DNA from: Ancylobacter pratisalsi
GTDB lineage: Bacteria; Pseudomonadota; Alphaproteobacteria; Rhizobiales; Xanthobacteraceae
Length of the DNA: 64,000 bases
Assembly (NCBI RefSeq): GCF_010669125.1
Contig: NZ_CP048630.1
Coordinates: forward strand, 1,054,001 to 1,118,000
Direction of reading: 5' to 3'
A program made the position numbers and the translations under genes. This document shows positions 8,080-16,586 of the stretch, piece by piece (the first letter of the stretch is position 1; each line of letters begins with the position of its first letter). Under the pieces are notes generated by a model, which saw nothing but the letters and a program-made list of their open reading frames with translations, ran no database searches and was not told the origin of the DNA.

Positions 8080-8991
8080 ATGGCCCGTTCCGCCATGACC
8101 TTGCCGTCCGCCGAAGGCGGCCTGAGCCGTTATCTGAACGAGATCCGCCGGTTCCCGATGCTGGAGCCGCAGGAAGAGTTCATGCTCGCCAAACGCTGGC
8201 GCGAGCACGAGGATTCCGAGGCGGCCCACCGGCTCGTCACCAGCCATTTGCGCCTCGTTGCCAAGATCGCCATGGGCTATCGCGGCTATGGCCTGCCGAT
8301 TTCCGAGGTCATCTCGGAAGGCAATGTGGGCCTGATGCAGGCGGTCAAGCGCTTCGAACCGGACAAGGGCTTCCGCCTCGCCACCTATGCCATGTGGTGG
8401 ATCAAGGCCTCGATCCAGGAGTACATCCTGCGTTCGTGGAGCCTTGTGAAGATGGGCACCACGGCCGCGCAGAAGAAGCTGTTCTTCAATCTGCGCAAGG
8501 CCAAGAGCCAGATCTCCGCGCTGGAAGAGGGCGATTTGCGTCCCGACCAGGTTCAGCAGATCGCCACCAAGCTCGGCGTTACCGAGCAGGACGTGATCGA
8601 CATGAACCGTCGCCTTTCCGGCGACGCCTCCCTGAACGCGCCGCTGCGCGGGGATGCCGAGGGAGGTGGCGAGTGGCAGGACTGGCTCGCCGACGATCAT
8701 GACAGCCAGGAATCAATCCTGGCGGAAAGCGAAGAGCTGGATAACCGGCGAAGTGCGCTGGCCGGCGCGCTCTCGGTGCTCAACGAGCGTGAGCGGCGCA
8801 TCTTCGAGGCCCGGCGGCTGTCGGACAACCCGATGACGCTGGAGGATCTCGCCTCCGAATTTGGCGTGTCGCGCGAACGCGTTCGCCAGATTGAGGTCCG
8901 CGCTTTCGAAAAGGTGCAGAAGGCGGTCGTCGACCGCGTTCACCAGCTGGAGACGGCACCGGCAGCGCCGCAGGCCCTGCCGGTCCATTGA
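8080..8991 (+). CDS. rpoH: RNA polymerase sigma-32 factor RpoH
   Basis: A 303-residue heat-shock sigma factor. The start at 8080 is chosen because AAAGGAGG lies at 8064-8071; an in-frame ATG at 8047 has no such site. Region 2 (AHRLVTSHLRLVAKIAMGYRGYGLPISEVISEGNVGLMQAVKRF and FRLATYAMWWIKASIQEYILRSWSLVK) is characteristic. The QKKLFFNLRKAK RpoH box and the region 4 helix-turn-helix (LEDLASEFGVSRERVRQIEVRAFEKVQ) follow. It would direct transcription of chaperone and protease genes; candidates in this window are hsp20 at 27.2 kb and clpB at 42.6-45.3 kb. Rhizobial genomes often have two rpoH genes; which paralogue this is cannot be told. Confidence 0.95.
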   Translation: MARSAMTLPSAEGGLSRYLNEIRRFPMLEPQEEFMLAKRWREHEDSEAAHRLVTSHLRLVAKIAMGYRGYGLPISEVISEGNVGLMQAVKRFEPDKGFRLATYAMWWIKASIQEYILRSWSLVKMGTTAAQKKLFFNLRKAKSQISALEEGDLRPDQVQQIATKLGVTEQDVIDMNRRLSGDASLNAPLRGDAEGGGEWQDWLADDHDSQESILAESEELDNRRSALAGALSVLNERERRIFEARRLSDNPMTLEDLASEFGVSRERVRQIEVRAFEKVQKAVVDRVHQLETAPAAPQALPVH

Positions 8992-9014
8992 CGGCGAAGA
9001 GGGCCGCGCTCCTC

Positions 9015-9476
9015 TCAGGCTGGCAGGGCTGATCCTTCGGCCACTGCCGGCCTTTTCGTTGCGCTGGAACGGGTTTCGGCCATACGCACATCATGTGAGA
9101 GGATGTCGCGGATGCTGAGCACGCCGACGAGTTGATGGTCCTCAAGTACCGGCAAGTGCCGGACATGATGTTCATCCATCAGCGCCCGCACCTGGTCGAC
9201 GCTGTCGTCCATCTGGCAGGAAATCATGTTGCGCGACATGAGGTCGGCGACGCTGACCTTCAGGGCGGCGACCCCACGGTCGGCAATGGCGCGCACCACG
9301 TCGCGTTCGGAGAAGATGCCGACGACCGTATCGCCTTCCGAGCCGCAGGCGTCCTTTACCACCACGGCGCCAATACGCTCGCGGTTTAGCAAAGTGGCTG
9401 CCATTTCAATGGTTTCCGACATGCGGATGGTCGGCACGCGGGCCTTTTTTAATTTCATAAGATCGGCGACAAGCAT
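9015..9476 (-). CDS. Two-CBS-domain protein
   Basis: A 153-residue soluble protein made of a CBS pair (Bateman module). The first repeat has TIRMSETIEMAATLLNRERIGAVVV ... GIFSERDVVRAIADRG, the second MISCQMDDSVDQVRALMDEHHVRHLPVLEDHQLVGVLSIRDIL. Such stand-alone modules bind adenine nucleotides and regulate partners. The start at 9476 follows AGAGGG; a 12-residue longer version is possible. It lies convergent with rpoH, 23 bp away. Confidence 0.88.
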   Translation of the reverse strand: MLVADLMKLKKARVPTIRMSETIEMAATLLNRERIGAVVVKDACGSEGDTVVGIFSERDVVRAIADRGVAALKVSVADLMSRNMISCQMDDSVDQVRALMDEHHVRHLPVLEDHQLVGVLSIRDILSHDVRMAETRSSATKRPAVAEGSALPA

Positions 9477-9641
9477 GGCGTTTCCCTCTGGTTCTGGAGC
9501 CGTGGCCGTCACGTCGTCTTAGTCTTTTGTCGAAGTCTGGTATGCAATACACCGGTCGTCAATGAAAAGAGTCGCGGCAGCGCAGCATGCGCGGTGCCAG
9601 CCTTGCGCGGTGCCCGTCTTGCCGCCGTGCCGGGCGCAATG

Positions 9642-9672
9642 AAAAAGGCCGGGCGCAAGCCCGGCCTTTTTT
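9642..9672 (-). terminator. Rho-independent terminator after pntB
   Basis: A GC-rich stem (GGCCGGGC/GCCCGGCC) is flanked by an A-run on the left and a T-run on the right, so it can work in both directions. It lies 79 bp past the pntB stop codon in transcription direction and would end the pnt operon before the CBS gene. Confidence 0.85.
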
Positions 9673-9750
9673 GCTGGTGTGTGAGGAGCGTGAGGCGGAC
9701 GGTGGGGCCGATCCGGTCGATGAGGCCGAAGCGACCGCCCTGCCCGCAGC

Positions 9751-11148
9751 TCAGATATTTTTGACGATATCCTCGACCATTTTCTTTGCGTCGGCGAAGA
9801 GCATCATGGTGTTGTCGCGGAAGAAGAGCTCGTTCTCGACGCCGGCATAGCCGGCGGCCATGCCGCGCTTGATGAACAGCACGGTCTTGGCCTTCTCCAC
9901 GTCCAGGATCGGCATGCCGTAGATCGCCGAGGTCGGGTCGGTCTTCGCCGCCGGGTTGGTCACGTCGTTCGCCCCGATCACGAAGGCCACGTCCGCCTGC
10001 GCGAACTCCGAGTTGATGTCCTCAAGCTCGAACACCTCGTCATAGGGCACGTTCGCTTCCGCCAGCAGCACGTTCATGTGCCCGGGCATGCGCCCCGCCA
10101 CCGGATGGATGGCGTACTTCACCTCGACGCCTTCCTCCTTCAGACGGTCCGCCATCTCGCGAAGCGCGTGCTGGGCCTGCGCCACCGCCATGCCGTAGCC
10201 CGGCACGATGATCACCTTCGACGCGTTCTTCATGATGAACGCCGCGTCCTCCGCCGAGCCCTGCTTCACCGGGCGGCTCTCCGCCGCCCCCGCCGGACCC
10301 GCCGCCGCATCGCCGCCGAACCCGCCAAGGATCACCGACACAAACGAACGGTTCATCCCCTTGCACATGATGTAGCTCAGGATGGCGCCCGACGAGCCCA
10401 CCAGCGCGCCGGTGATGATCAGCGCCGTGTTGCCAAGCGTGAACCCGATGCCCGCCGCCGCCCAGCCCGAATAGCTGTTCAGCATCGACACCACCACCGG
10501 CATGTCCGCCCCGCCGATCGGCACGATCAGCAGGCCGCCGAACACAAGGCTCGCCAGCACGATCAGCCAGAACACGGTGTGGCTCTCGGTCGCCACCAGC
10601 ACGCCGATCAGCACCACGATCAGCACCGCAAGGCCGGCGTTGATCACATGGCGGCCGGGAAGCATGATCGGCTTGCCGCTCATGTTGCCGTTGAGCTTGG
10701 CGAAGGCGATCACCGAACCGGTGAAGGTGATGGCGCCGATCGCCACGCCGAGGCTCATCTCGATCAGCGCCTGGCCGTGGATCATGCCCGGCTCGCCGAT
10801 GCCGAACGCTTCCGGCGCATACAGCGCCGCCGCCGCCACCATCACCGCCGCAAGGCCCACCAGCGAATGGAACGCCGCCACCAGCTGGGGCATCGCCGTC
10901 ATCGCGATCTTCCTCGCGATCACCGCGCCCGCCCCGCCGCCGATGGCAAGGCCGCCGATCACCAGCACCCAGCCTCCGAAGCCCGCCGGCGGGCTCGCCG
11001 CCAGCGTGGTCAGAATGGCGATGGTCATGCCGACCATGCCGTACATGTTCCCCTGGCGCGAGGTCACCGGGCTGGAAAGCCCGCGCAGCGCCATGATGAA
11101 CAGAACCCCCGAGACGAGGTAGAGAACCGCTACCAGATTGGCGTTCAT
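9751..11148 (-). CDS. pntB: NAD(P) transhydrogenase beta subunit
   Basis: A 465-residue integral membrane subunit of proton-translocating transhydrogenase, which uses the proton gradient to make NADPH from NADH. About nine transmembrane helices occupy residues 1-265. The C-terminal NADP-binding domain III has VIIVPGYGMAVAQAQHAL, VKYAIHPVAGRMPGHMNVLLAEA, FVIGANDVTNPAA, and the PILDVEKAKTVLFIKRGMAAGYAGVENELFF segment. The start follows pntAb by 10 nt, so the genes are co-transcribed. Confidence 0.95.
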   Translation of the reverse strand: MNANLVAVLYLVSGVLFIMALRGLSSPVTSRQGNMYGMVGMTIAILTTLAASPPAGFGGWVLVIGGLAIGGGAGAVIARKIAMTAMPQLVAAFHSLVGLAAVMVAAAALYAPEAFGIGEPGMIHGQALIEMSLGVAIGAITFTGSVIAFAKLNGNMSGKPIMLPGRHVINAGLAVLIVVLIGVLVATESHTVFWLIVLASLVFGGLLIVPIGGADMPVVVSMLNSYSGWAAAGIGFTLGNTALIITGALVGSSGAILSYIMCKGMNRSFVSVILGGFGGDAAAGPAGAAESRPVKQGSAEDAAFIMKNASKVIIVPGYGMAVAQAQHALREMADRLKEEGVEVKYAIHPVAGRMPGHMNVLLAEANVPYDEVFELEDINSEFAQADVAFVIGANDVTNPAAKTDPTSAIYGMPILDVEKAKTVLFIKRGMAAGYAGVENELFFRDNTMMLFADAKKMVEDIVKNI

Positions 11149-11158
11149 CCCCGTCCCC

Positions 11159-11653
11159 TCACTTCTTCTTCGCGTACATGGCGAGCATCCGGCTGGTCAC
11201 AAGGAACCCGCCGAAGATGTTCACCGAAGCCAGCACAAGCCCGATGAAGCCGAAGCCCCGCGCCCAGCCCGTGCCCTCGGCCACCGTGTCCACGCCCACC
11301 GCCAGCAGCGCCCCCACCACGATCACCGACGAGATCGCGTTGGTCACGCTCATCAGCGGCGTGTGCAGCGCCGGCGTCACCGACCACACCACGTAGTAGC
11401 CCACGCACACCGCCAGCACGAAGATCGCCAGGCGGAACACGAACGGGTCGATCGCCCCTCCGCTCAGACCGTGCGCCACCGCGCCCGCCATCTCCGCGTA
11501 GTTCTGCGCCGCCGCGTCCGCGTAGGCCTGCGCCGCCTCCGCCGCCTGGCGCGCGACTTCCGCGGCCGTGCGGGCGCCTTCAACCGCGTTCTGCGCGGTC
11601 AGGTCCCCCACCGCGTTCTGGGCGAGTATCACGCCCCCTGCCGGATTGGCCAT
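11159..11653 (-). CDS. pntAb: NAD(P) transhydrogenase alpha-2 (membrane) subunit
   Basis: A 164-residue protein forming the membrane part of the split alpha subunit. The start at 11653 follows AGGGGAAGAGAA; an upstream extension lacks support. An unusual Ala-rich helical stretch (residues about 25-50: [20 protein letters not shown]) precedes the core of three or four transmembrane helices ([65 protein letters not shown]). The split pntAa/pntAb organisation is typical of alphaproteobacteria such as Rhodospirillum. Confidence 0.92.
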   Translation of the reverse strand: MANPAGGVILAQNAVGDLTAQNAVEGARTAAEVARQAAEAAQAYADAAAQNYAEMAGAVAHGLSGGAIDPFVFRLAIFVLAVCVGYYVVWSVTPALHTPLMSVTNAISSVIVVGALLAVGVDTVAEGTGWARGFGFIGLVLASVNIFGGFLVTSRMLAMYAKKK

Positions 11654-11805
11654 TTCTCTTCCCCTGAAGGTTCCAAGGTCCGGTGGCGCGCTCTCCCCGC
11701 GCCCACCGCCCTCATTCAATCGTCCCGAGGCGCATCCGTGCCGCCCGCCTGGCTCCCCGGCCCGAAGGCCGCCCGGGAAACCCGCGGGCCGGCAACCGGG
11801 CGCCG

Positions 11806-12975
11806 CTACGCCGCGCTCGCCGCCCCGGCCTCGGGTGCCGGAGCCCCGCCAAAGCCGGGATGCACCACCGCGCCGTCCTTGGTCAGCAGCGTCGCCTTCA
11901 CCAGCTCATCGTCCCACTTCACCGCGAGCGTCTTGCTTTCCTTGTTCACCAGCGTCTCGACGAAGGCGTACAGGTTCTTGGCGTAAAGCTGCGACGCCGT
12001 CGCCGCCAGACGGCCCGGCACGTTCAGGTGCCCGACGATCTTCACCCCGTTCGCCGTGGTCGCCACCTCGCCCGGCACCGCGCCGACGACATTGCCCCCC
12101 CGCTCGACCGCCAGGTCGATGACCACCGAACCCGGCTTCATCGACGCCACCATCTCCTCCGACACCAGCTTCGGCGCCGGACGGCCGGGGATCAGCGCCG
12201 TGGTGATCACCACGTCCTGCTTGGCGATGTGCGCCGCCACCAGCGCCGCCTGCTTGGCCTGGTAGTCCGCCGACATCTGCTTGGCGTAGCCGCCCGCCGT
12301 CTCGGCCTGCTTGAACTCCTCGTCCTCGACCGCGATGAACTTGGCGCCGAGGCTCTCCACCTGCTCTTTCGCCGCCGGGCGCACGTCGGTCGCCGACACC
12401 ACCGCGCCGAGCCGGCGCGCCGTCGCGATCGCCTGAAGGCCGGCAACGCCCGCCCCCATCACGAAAACACGCGCCGCGGGAACCGTGCCCGCCGCCGTCA
12501 TCATCATCGGAAACGCCCGGCCGAACTCGCTGCTGGCGTCAATCACCGCCCGGTAGCCCGCAAGGTTCGCCTGCGACGACAGAACGTCCATCACCTGCGC
12601 ACGGGTAATGCGCGGCATCAGCTCCATCGCGAACGCCGACACGCCGGCCTTCGCCAGCTCCTCAAGCGCGGCCTCGTGCCCGTAGGGGTCCATGATCGAG
12701 ATCACCAGCGCGCCGGGCTTGGCCCCCGACACCTCCGACGCCTCGGGACGGCGAACACCGAGAACGATATCCGCCCCCGAAACCGCCGCCGCGTTGTCCC
12801 CCACAACCGACGCCCCGGCCCCTTCATAGTCCCCGTCGCCAACCCCGGACAAATCACCCGCGCCAGACGAAACAAAAACCTCAAACCCAAGTCCAACATA
12901 ACGCTTAACCGTGTCCGGGGACGCGGCAACCCGTGGCTCCGAACCAGAGCTCTCCTTGACGATAGCAATACGCAT
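11806..12975 (-). CDS. pntAa: NAD(P) transhydrogenase alpha-1 subunit, NAD-binding
   Basis: A 389-residue soluble domain I that binds NAD(H). It shows the alanine-dehydrogenase/PNT N-terminal domain ([28 protein letters not shown]) and the Rossmann motif [32 protein letters not shown] around residue 170. The QSAD-equivalent loop ([18 protein letters not shown]) and [30 protein letters not shown] follow. The first 60 or so codons use many T-ending codons, unlike the strongly C/G-ending remainder. It starts 8 nt after the cytochrome oxidase subunit IV gene. Confidence 0.94.
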   Translation of the reverse strand: MRIAIVKESSGSEPRVAASPDTVKRYVGLGFEVFVSSGAGDLSGVGDGDYEGAGASVVGDNAAAVSGADIVLGVRRPEASEVSGAKPGALVISIMDPYGHEAALEELAKAGVSAFAMELMPRITRAQVMDVLSSQANLAGYRAVIDASSEFGRAFPMMMTAAGTVPAARVFVMGAGVAGLQAIATARRLGAVVSATDVRPAAKEQVESLGAKFIAVEDEEFKQAETAGGYAKQMSADYQAKQAALVAAHIAKQDVVITTALIPGRPAPKLVSEEMVASMKPGSVVIDLAVERGGNVVGAVPGEVATTANGVKIVGHLNVPGRLAATASQLYAKNLYAFVETLVNKESKTLAVKWDDELVKATLLTKDGAVVHPGFGGAPAPEAGAASAA

Positions 12976-12983
12976 GATGGATC

Positions 12984-13277
12984 TCAGGACGTGAGGATAA
13001 GAACAAGCGTGAGGACGGCGAGCAGACCGAACAGAACTTTCGGCTTGCCATCCTTCGAAACCAGACCGATCGCCGTTACCGCGATCGAGCCCAGCGTACC
13101 GAGCGTGAACAGGCCCCAGTGACCGTTCGCCCCGCCAATGGCGAGCGACACCATGAAGCAGGCAACGGCGACCGTGCTGACCAGCGCCATCTTGGTGAAG
13201 AGGTGATAGGTGCCGGTGTGCTCGGCGTAGTCGTTACCGTCAGCCGTGGCGTATTCCGGCGCTCCGTGATCAGCCAT
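12984..13277 (-). CDS. aa3-type cytochrome c oxidase subunit IV
   Basis: A 97-residue protein of the bacterial aa3 oxidase small subunit IV family. The start at 13277 has GGAGGGGG at 13282-13289. The N-terminal half is hydrophilic (ADHGAPEYATADGNDYAEHTGTYHLFTKM), with the conserved YxxHxxTYxxF pattern. Two hydrophobic segments follow: the typical single helix, and a second one at the C-terminus (LFGLLAVLTLVLILTS). It stands at the head of the pnt operon, separated by 8 nt from pntAa. Confidence 0.85.
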   Translation of the reverse strand: MADHGAPEYATADGNDYAEHTGTYHLFTKMALVSTVAVACFMVSLAIGGANGHWGLFTLGTLGSIAVTAIGLVSKDGKPKVLFGLLAVLTLVLILTS

Positions 13278-13362
13278 CTCGACCCCCTCCAAAGGAATAA
13301 CTTTCGCAAGCCTTCGCTTTAACCGAAGACGCCCCTTCCGGCAACGTCACCTCTGGCCGTGC

Positions 13363-14724
13363 TCAGGCCAGACCCGCTCCCGCAAGCGCGGCGCCTTGAC
13401 GCGCCGCCACTTCCTCCACCGAGAAGTCGGCAATGGCCGCCTCGAACAGGGTGTGGAAATTGAGCTCGGCCTTGAGGTGCAGGAACACCCCGCCAAGGCC
13501 GATGGCCGCCCGGTCCATGAAGACGAATTCGCGCGGGACGCGGATCGGGCCCTTTTCCTTCAGCGCGCGGTGCACGGTGAAAGCCTCGCGCCGCCCGTAT
13601 TCGCCCGGCGCCACGCCATCGGCAATGGTGCGCACGCGGTCGTCGAGCAGCGGGCCGTAGATGAAGCGGGCCCAGATATTGAGCACGTCGATCAGATCCC
13701 GCGTCAGGCCGCGGAAGCCCCACGTCTCATAGGCATGGACGACGCGGGCGTCATCCCCGCTCTGGAGGCCGCGATAAAGGTCCACCACGCCGCCGACGAA
13801 GCTGGGCGGGAAGATGCGGATGCAGCCATAGTCGAGAAGGTTGATGCCGCCGGGCACGCCCTTCTCCTCGAACACGGTGTAGTTGCCCAGATGCGGGTCG
13901 CCATGGATCACGCCGAACCGGCTGAAGGGCACCCACCACGCCGCGAACATGGCGCGCGCGAGACGGTTGCGGGTCTCCAGTGGCGCGTCGACGAAATCCA
14001 GCATGCGCCGTCCCTCAAGCCAGTCCAGCGTGAGCAGGCGGCCGGTGGACAGCCCGGGATGGGAGCGGGGCACACGCACGGCGGGCTCGTCGGCGAGAAT
14101 GTGCGCGTAAAGGGCCGCGTTGGCGGCCTCGCGGCGGTAATCGAGCTCCTCGCGGACCCGCGCGCCGATCTCCTGCGCGATCTCGCTGGTGTCGATGGCC
14201 GGGTCCATGCGCCGGTGAATGGCGAAGATGAAATCGAGCTGGCGCAGATCCGCCTCCACCGCGGACTGCATGTCGGGGTACTGCAGCTTGCAGGCGAGTT
14301 CGGTGCCATCGAGCGCAAGGGCGCGGTGCACCTGGCCGAGCGAGGCGGCGGCGGCCGGCTCCTTGTCGAAGCGGGCGAAGCGCTCCATCCAGTCCGCGCC
14401 AAGCTCGGCCATCATCCGGCGCTTGACGAAGGCCCAGCCCATCGGCGGGGCCTGGCTCTGCAGCGTGGCGAGTTCGGTGGCGTATTCGGGGGGCAACGCG
14501 TCGGGGATGGTCGCCATGAGCTGGGCGACCTTCATGATCGGGCCCTTGAGCCCACCCAGCGCCGCCGCCAGCGCCTCGGCATTGCCCCCGCGCTGACCTT
14601 CGAGGCCGAACAGGCGCGTTCCCGCGATTCGCGCCGCCACGCCCCCCACCCGTGTGCCAACCCGGGCATAACGCGCGGCGCGGGCGGAAAGGCGGTTGGC
14701 TTCACGATCAGGGGTATCGGTCAC
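13363..14724 (-). CDS. ABC1/UbiB (AarF) family atypical kinase
   Basis: A 453-residue protein of the ADCK/UbiB family, whose members support ubiquinone biosynthesis as ATPases or atypical kinases. Visible features are a KxGQ-type motif in variant form (KVAQLMATIPDALPPEYATEL), the Ala-rich nucleotide loop (AAAASLGQVHRA) and the catalytic loop VIHGDPHLGNYTV. The metal-binding DFG appears as DYG (INLLDYGCIR). No C-terminal membrane helices typical of UbiB are evident, so it is a soluble paralogue. The partner is unknown; ubiG lies elsewhere in the window. Confidence 0.85.
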   Translation of the reverse strand: MTDTPDREANRLSARAARYARVGTRVGGVAARIAGTRLFGLEGQRGGNAEALAAALGGLKGPIMKVAQLMATIPDALPPEYATELATLQSQAPPMGWAFVKRRMMAELGADWMERFARFDKEPAAAASLGQVHRALALDGTELACKLQYPDMQSAVEADLRQLDFIFAIHRRMDPAIDTSEIAQEIGARVREELDYRREAANAALYAHILADEPAVRVPRSHPGLSTGRLLTLDWLEGRRMLDFVDAPLETRNRLARAMFAAWWVPFSRFGVIHGDPHLGNYTVFEEKGVPGGINLLDYGCIRIFPPSFVGGVVDLYRGLQSGDDARVVHAYETWGFRGLTRDLIDVLNIWARFIYGPLLDDRVRTIADGVAPGEYGRREAFTVHRALKEKGPIRVPREFVFMDRAAIGLGGVFLHLKAELNFHTLFEAAIADFSVEEVAARQGAALAGAGLA

Positions 14725-14788
14725 GGGGTGCCTCGCGGGTTCGCCCTACAGGTAGGCCGCGGATCGGCCGGCGCAACCGGGCGGACGA

Positions 14789-15286
14789 TCACGTCGCAGG
14801 CGAACGGACGAGGAAGCGCTGCACCAGCAGAAGACCGAGCACGGCGAGCGGGGTGAGGAAATCGGTGTAGAGAATGGGGCCGGCATTGCCCGCGGCCATA
14901 TTGCCGGTCTCCCCGATCTGCACCAGATGGCCGACGCCGGCGCCGCCGAGGAAGCCGGCCATCATCACCCCCACCGCGGCGCGGAAGCCGGGCGACGGCA
15001 GAAAGGCACCGATGATGCCGGCGAGCCCGATGCCGAGATTGGCCATGCCGACCTCGAACTGGAACGGGCTCGGCGCCCAGCCGATCGAGGCGGCCGCCTG
15101 CTCGGCAAAAAACACATGCCCGGTGAAGCCCCACAGACCCATGAGACCGACCGGAAACACCAGTATGTAGCGCAGCAGCTGGTCCACCACCCGGCCGGCC
15201 GTGATCGGGCGCGGCCCGCGCGCCAGCATGTAGAAGGCGATGAGCAGCGCAGCCGCCCATGCCAGCAACGGAAACCAGAAAACCAT
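14789..15286 (-). CDS. Small polytopic membrane protein
   Basis: A 165-residue protein with four predicted membrane helices: VFWFPLLAWAAALLIAFYML; LLRYILVFPVGLMGLWGFTGHVFF; ANLGIGLAGIIGAFLPS with the following AAVGVMMAGFLGGAGVGHL; and FLTPLAVLGLLLVQRFLV. The start at 15286 is preceded by GGGAGGGG. It resembles the uncharacterised DUF6790 type of small membrane protein (from memory, not verified). No functional residues are evident. Confidence 0.75.
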   Translation of the reverse strand: MVFWFPLLAWAAALLIAFYMLARGPRPITAGRVVDQLLRYILVFPVGLMGLWGFTGHVFFAEQAAASIGWAPSPFQFEVGMANLGIGLAGIIGAFLPSPGFRAAVGVMMAGFLGGAGVGHLVQIGETGNMAAGNAGPILYTDFLTPLAVLGLLLVQRFLVRSPAT

Positions 15287-15385
15287 CGCCCCCTCCCTTT
15301 TGTATACGCGGCAGTGTAGGGCGGTTTCGCGCGCAAGAACGGCGGGCGGCAAAAGAATTCGCAGGGCGCGGAGCCGGCGCGCGCG

Positions 15386-16357
15386 CTACTCGCCTTGCGC
15401 GATGCGCTCCAGCACCGCGGCGACCGCGTCGCGCTGCCCGGTCAGCGCCTTGTAGTCCAGCTGCTCCGGGTCGAGCGCGAGGATCTGCTCACGCAGCGCG
15501 GCGGCGAGCGCCTGCCCTTCCGGGTAACGCCTGAAGGCGCTGAACGGATCGACATGGATGCGCACGGTGAACAGCATGCTGCCGCTTTCCGGCATGCGGC
15601 GCAGCGTCTGGCGCTCCACCCGCACGAAGGCCTGGGGCGAGGGATTGGCGGGATCGCTGAACCACTCGCGCGGGCGCTCTTTGGATTCGGGGTGGTGAAG
15701 CGCGTCGTCGGGATAGATCGACCAGTTCAGCCGCCACACCGGCTGATCGACCTTCAGGTTCTCGAAAATGCGGTTCATCACCCGGGAGAGCTTCGACTGA
15801 TAGCCCGGCACGGCCTGGTGCAGACCGTCCAGCGACTGGCCGAACTTCTCGGCAAGCGACCAGGCGGAGGGAAAGCACAGCACGGCGGCGACCAGCCGGT
15901 AGCCGGCCTCGCCCGGCGCCAGGATCAGCAGATCATCGGCGATGATGTGGCCGGCGACCGCCAGCGGCGCCTCGCCCTCATCATCGAGATCGAAGCGGCG
16001 CCCCGTCGGCACCACGGTGAGGGTGCGGCCGTCCAGCTTGTAGAGGTCGGGATAGCGGGTGGTGACGTGATCGACCACGAGGTCAAGCGCCTCGCGCTGC
16101 GCGGCCCGGCTGGAGGGCTCCTCGCGGAACACGACGTCGCGCTTGTCGCGGATCAGCGCCTCGCGCTCCGCGAGATGGCGGGCGAGGCCGGGATCGGGCT
16201 CGATCCACTCCGCCAGATCGAGCGGGGCAAGACCGATGGCGAACGGCTTTCGCGAGCCGTCGAAGGGGGCGTGCACGAAGGGGGCGGCTTCGGCGTCGTC
16301 CGCCGCCGGGGAATGAGCGGACGGGGATGACGCGACCGGGGTCGACACGATGTTCAT
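15386..16357 (-). CDS. Heme-dependent oxidative N-demethylase family protein (DUF3445)
   Basis: A protein of about 323 residues matching the DUF3445 family, whose characterised member is a PAS-fold heme enzyme that demethylates secondary amines. Recognisable parts are PFAIGLAPLDLAEWIEPD, RYPDLYKLDGRTLTVVPTGRRFDL, the central AAVLCFPSAWSLAEKFGQSLDGLHQAVPGY, WRLNWSIYPDDALHHPE, and VRVERQTLRRMPESGSMLFTVRIHVDP. A GTG two codons upstream of the ATG is an alternative start; neither has a strong RBS. The substrate is unknown. Confidence 0.85.
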   Translation of the reverse strand: MNIVSTPVASSPSAHSPAADDAEAAPFVHAPFDGSRKPFAIGLAPLDLAEWIEPDPGLARHLAEREALIRDKRDVVFREEPSSRAAQREALDLVVDHVTTRYPDLYKLDGRTLTVVPTGRRFDLDDEGEAPLAVAGHIIADDLLILAPGEAGYRLVAAVLCFPSAWSLAEKFGQSLDGLHQAVPGYQSKLSRVMNRIFENLKVDQPVWRLNWSIYPDDALHHPESKERPREWFSDPANPSPQAFVRVERQTLRRMPESGSMLFTVRIHVDPFSAFRRYPEGQALAAALREQILALDPEQLDYKALTGQRDAVAAVLERIAQGE

Positions 16358-16586
16358 GAGCACCAGGCCACTTTTGGGGACCGAGCGTCGTCACCCGGCG
16401 CCGATCAGCTTAGTACCTGTGCAGCCCGACCGGGAGCCCAACTTTTCGCCAGTGATCGCGCCCGCAACGCGCGCCGGGGGCGTGCCCCCACCCCTGCGCC
16501 CGCCAGTCCCCGGCCATGGCCGGGGATCGCCTTTTGCGGGTCGACGCGCAGGGGGAGGACAGGTCTGGAGCGGAGCCTGCGAAAGC

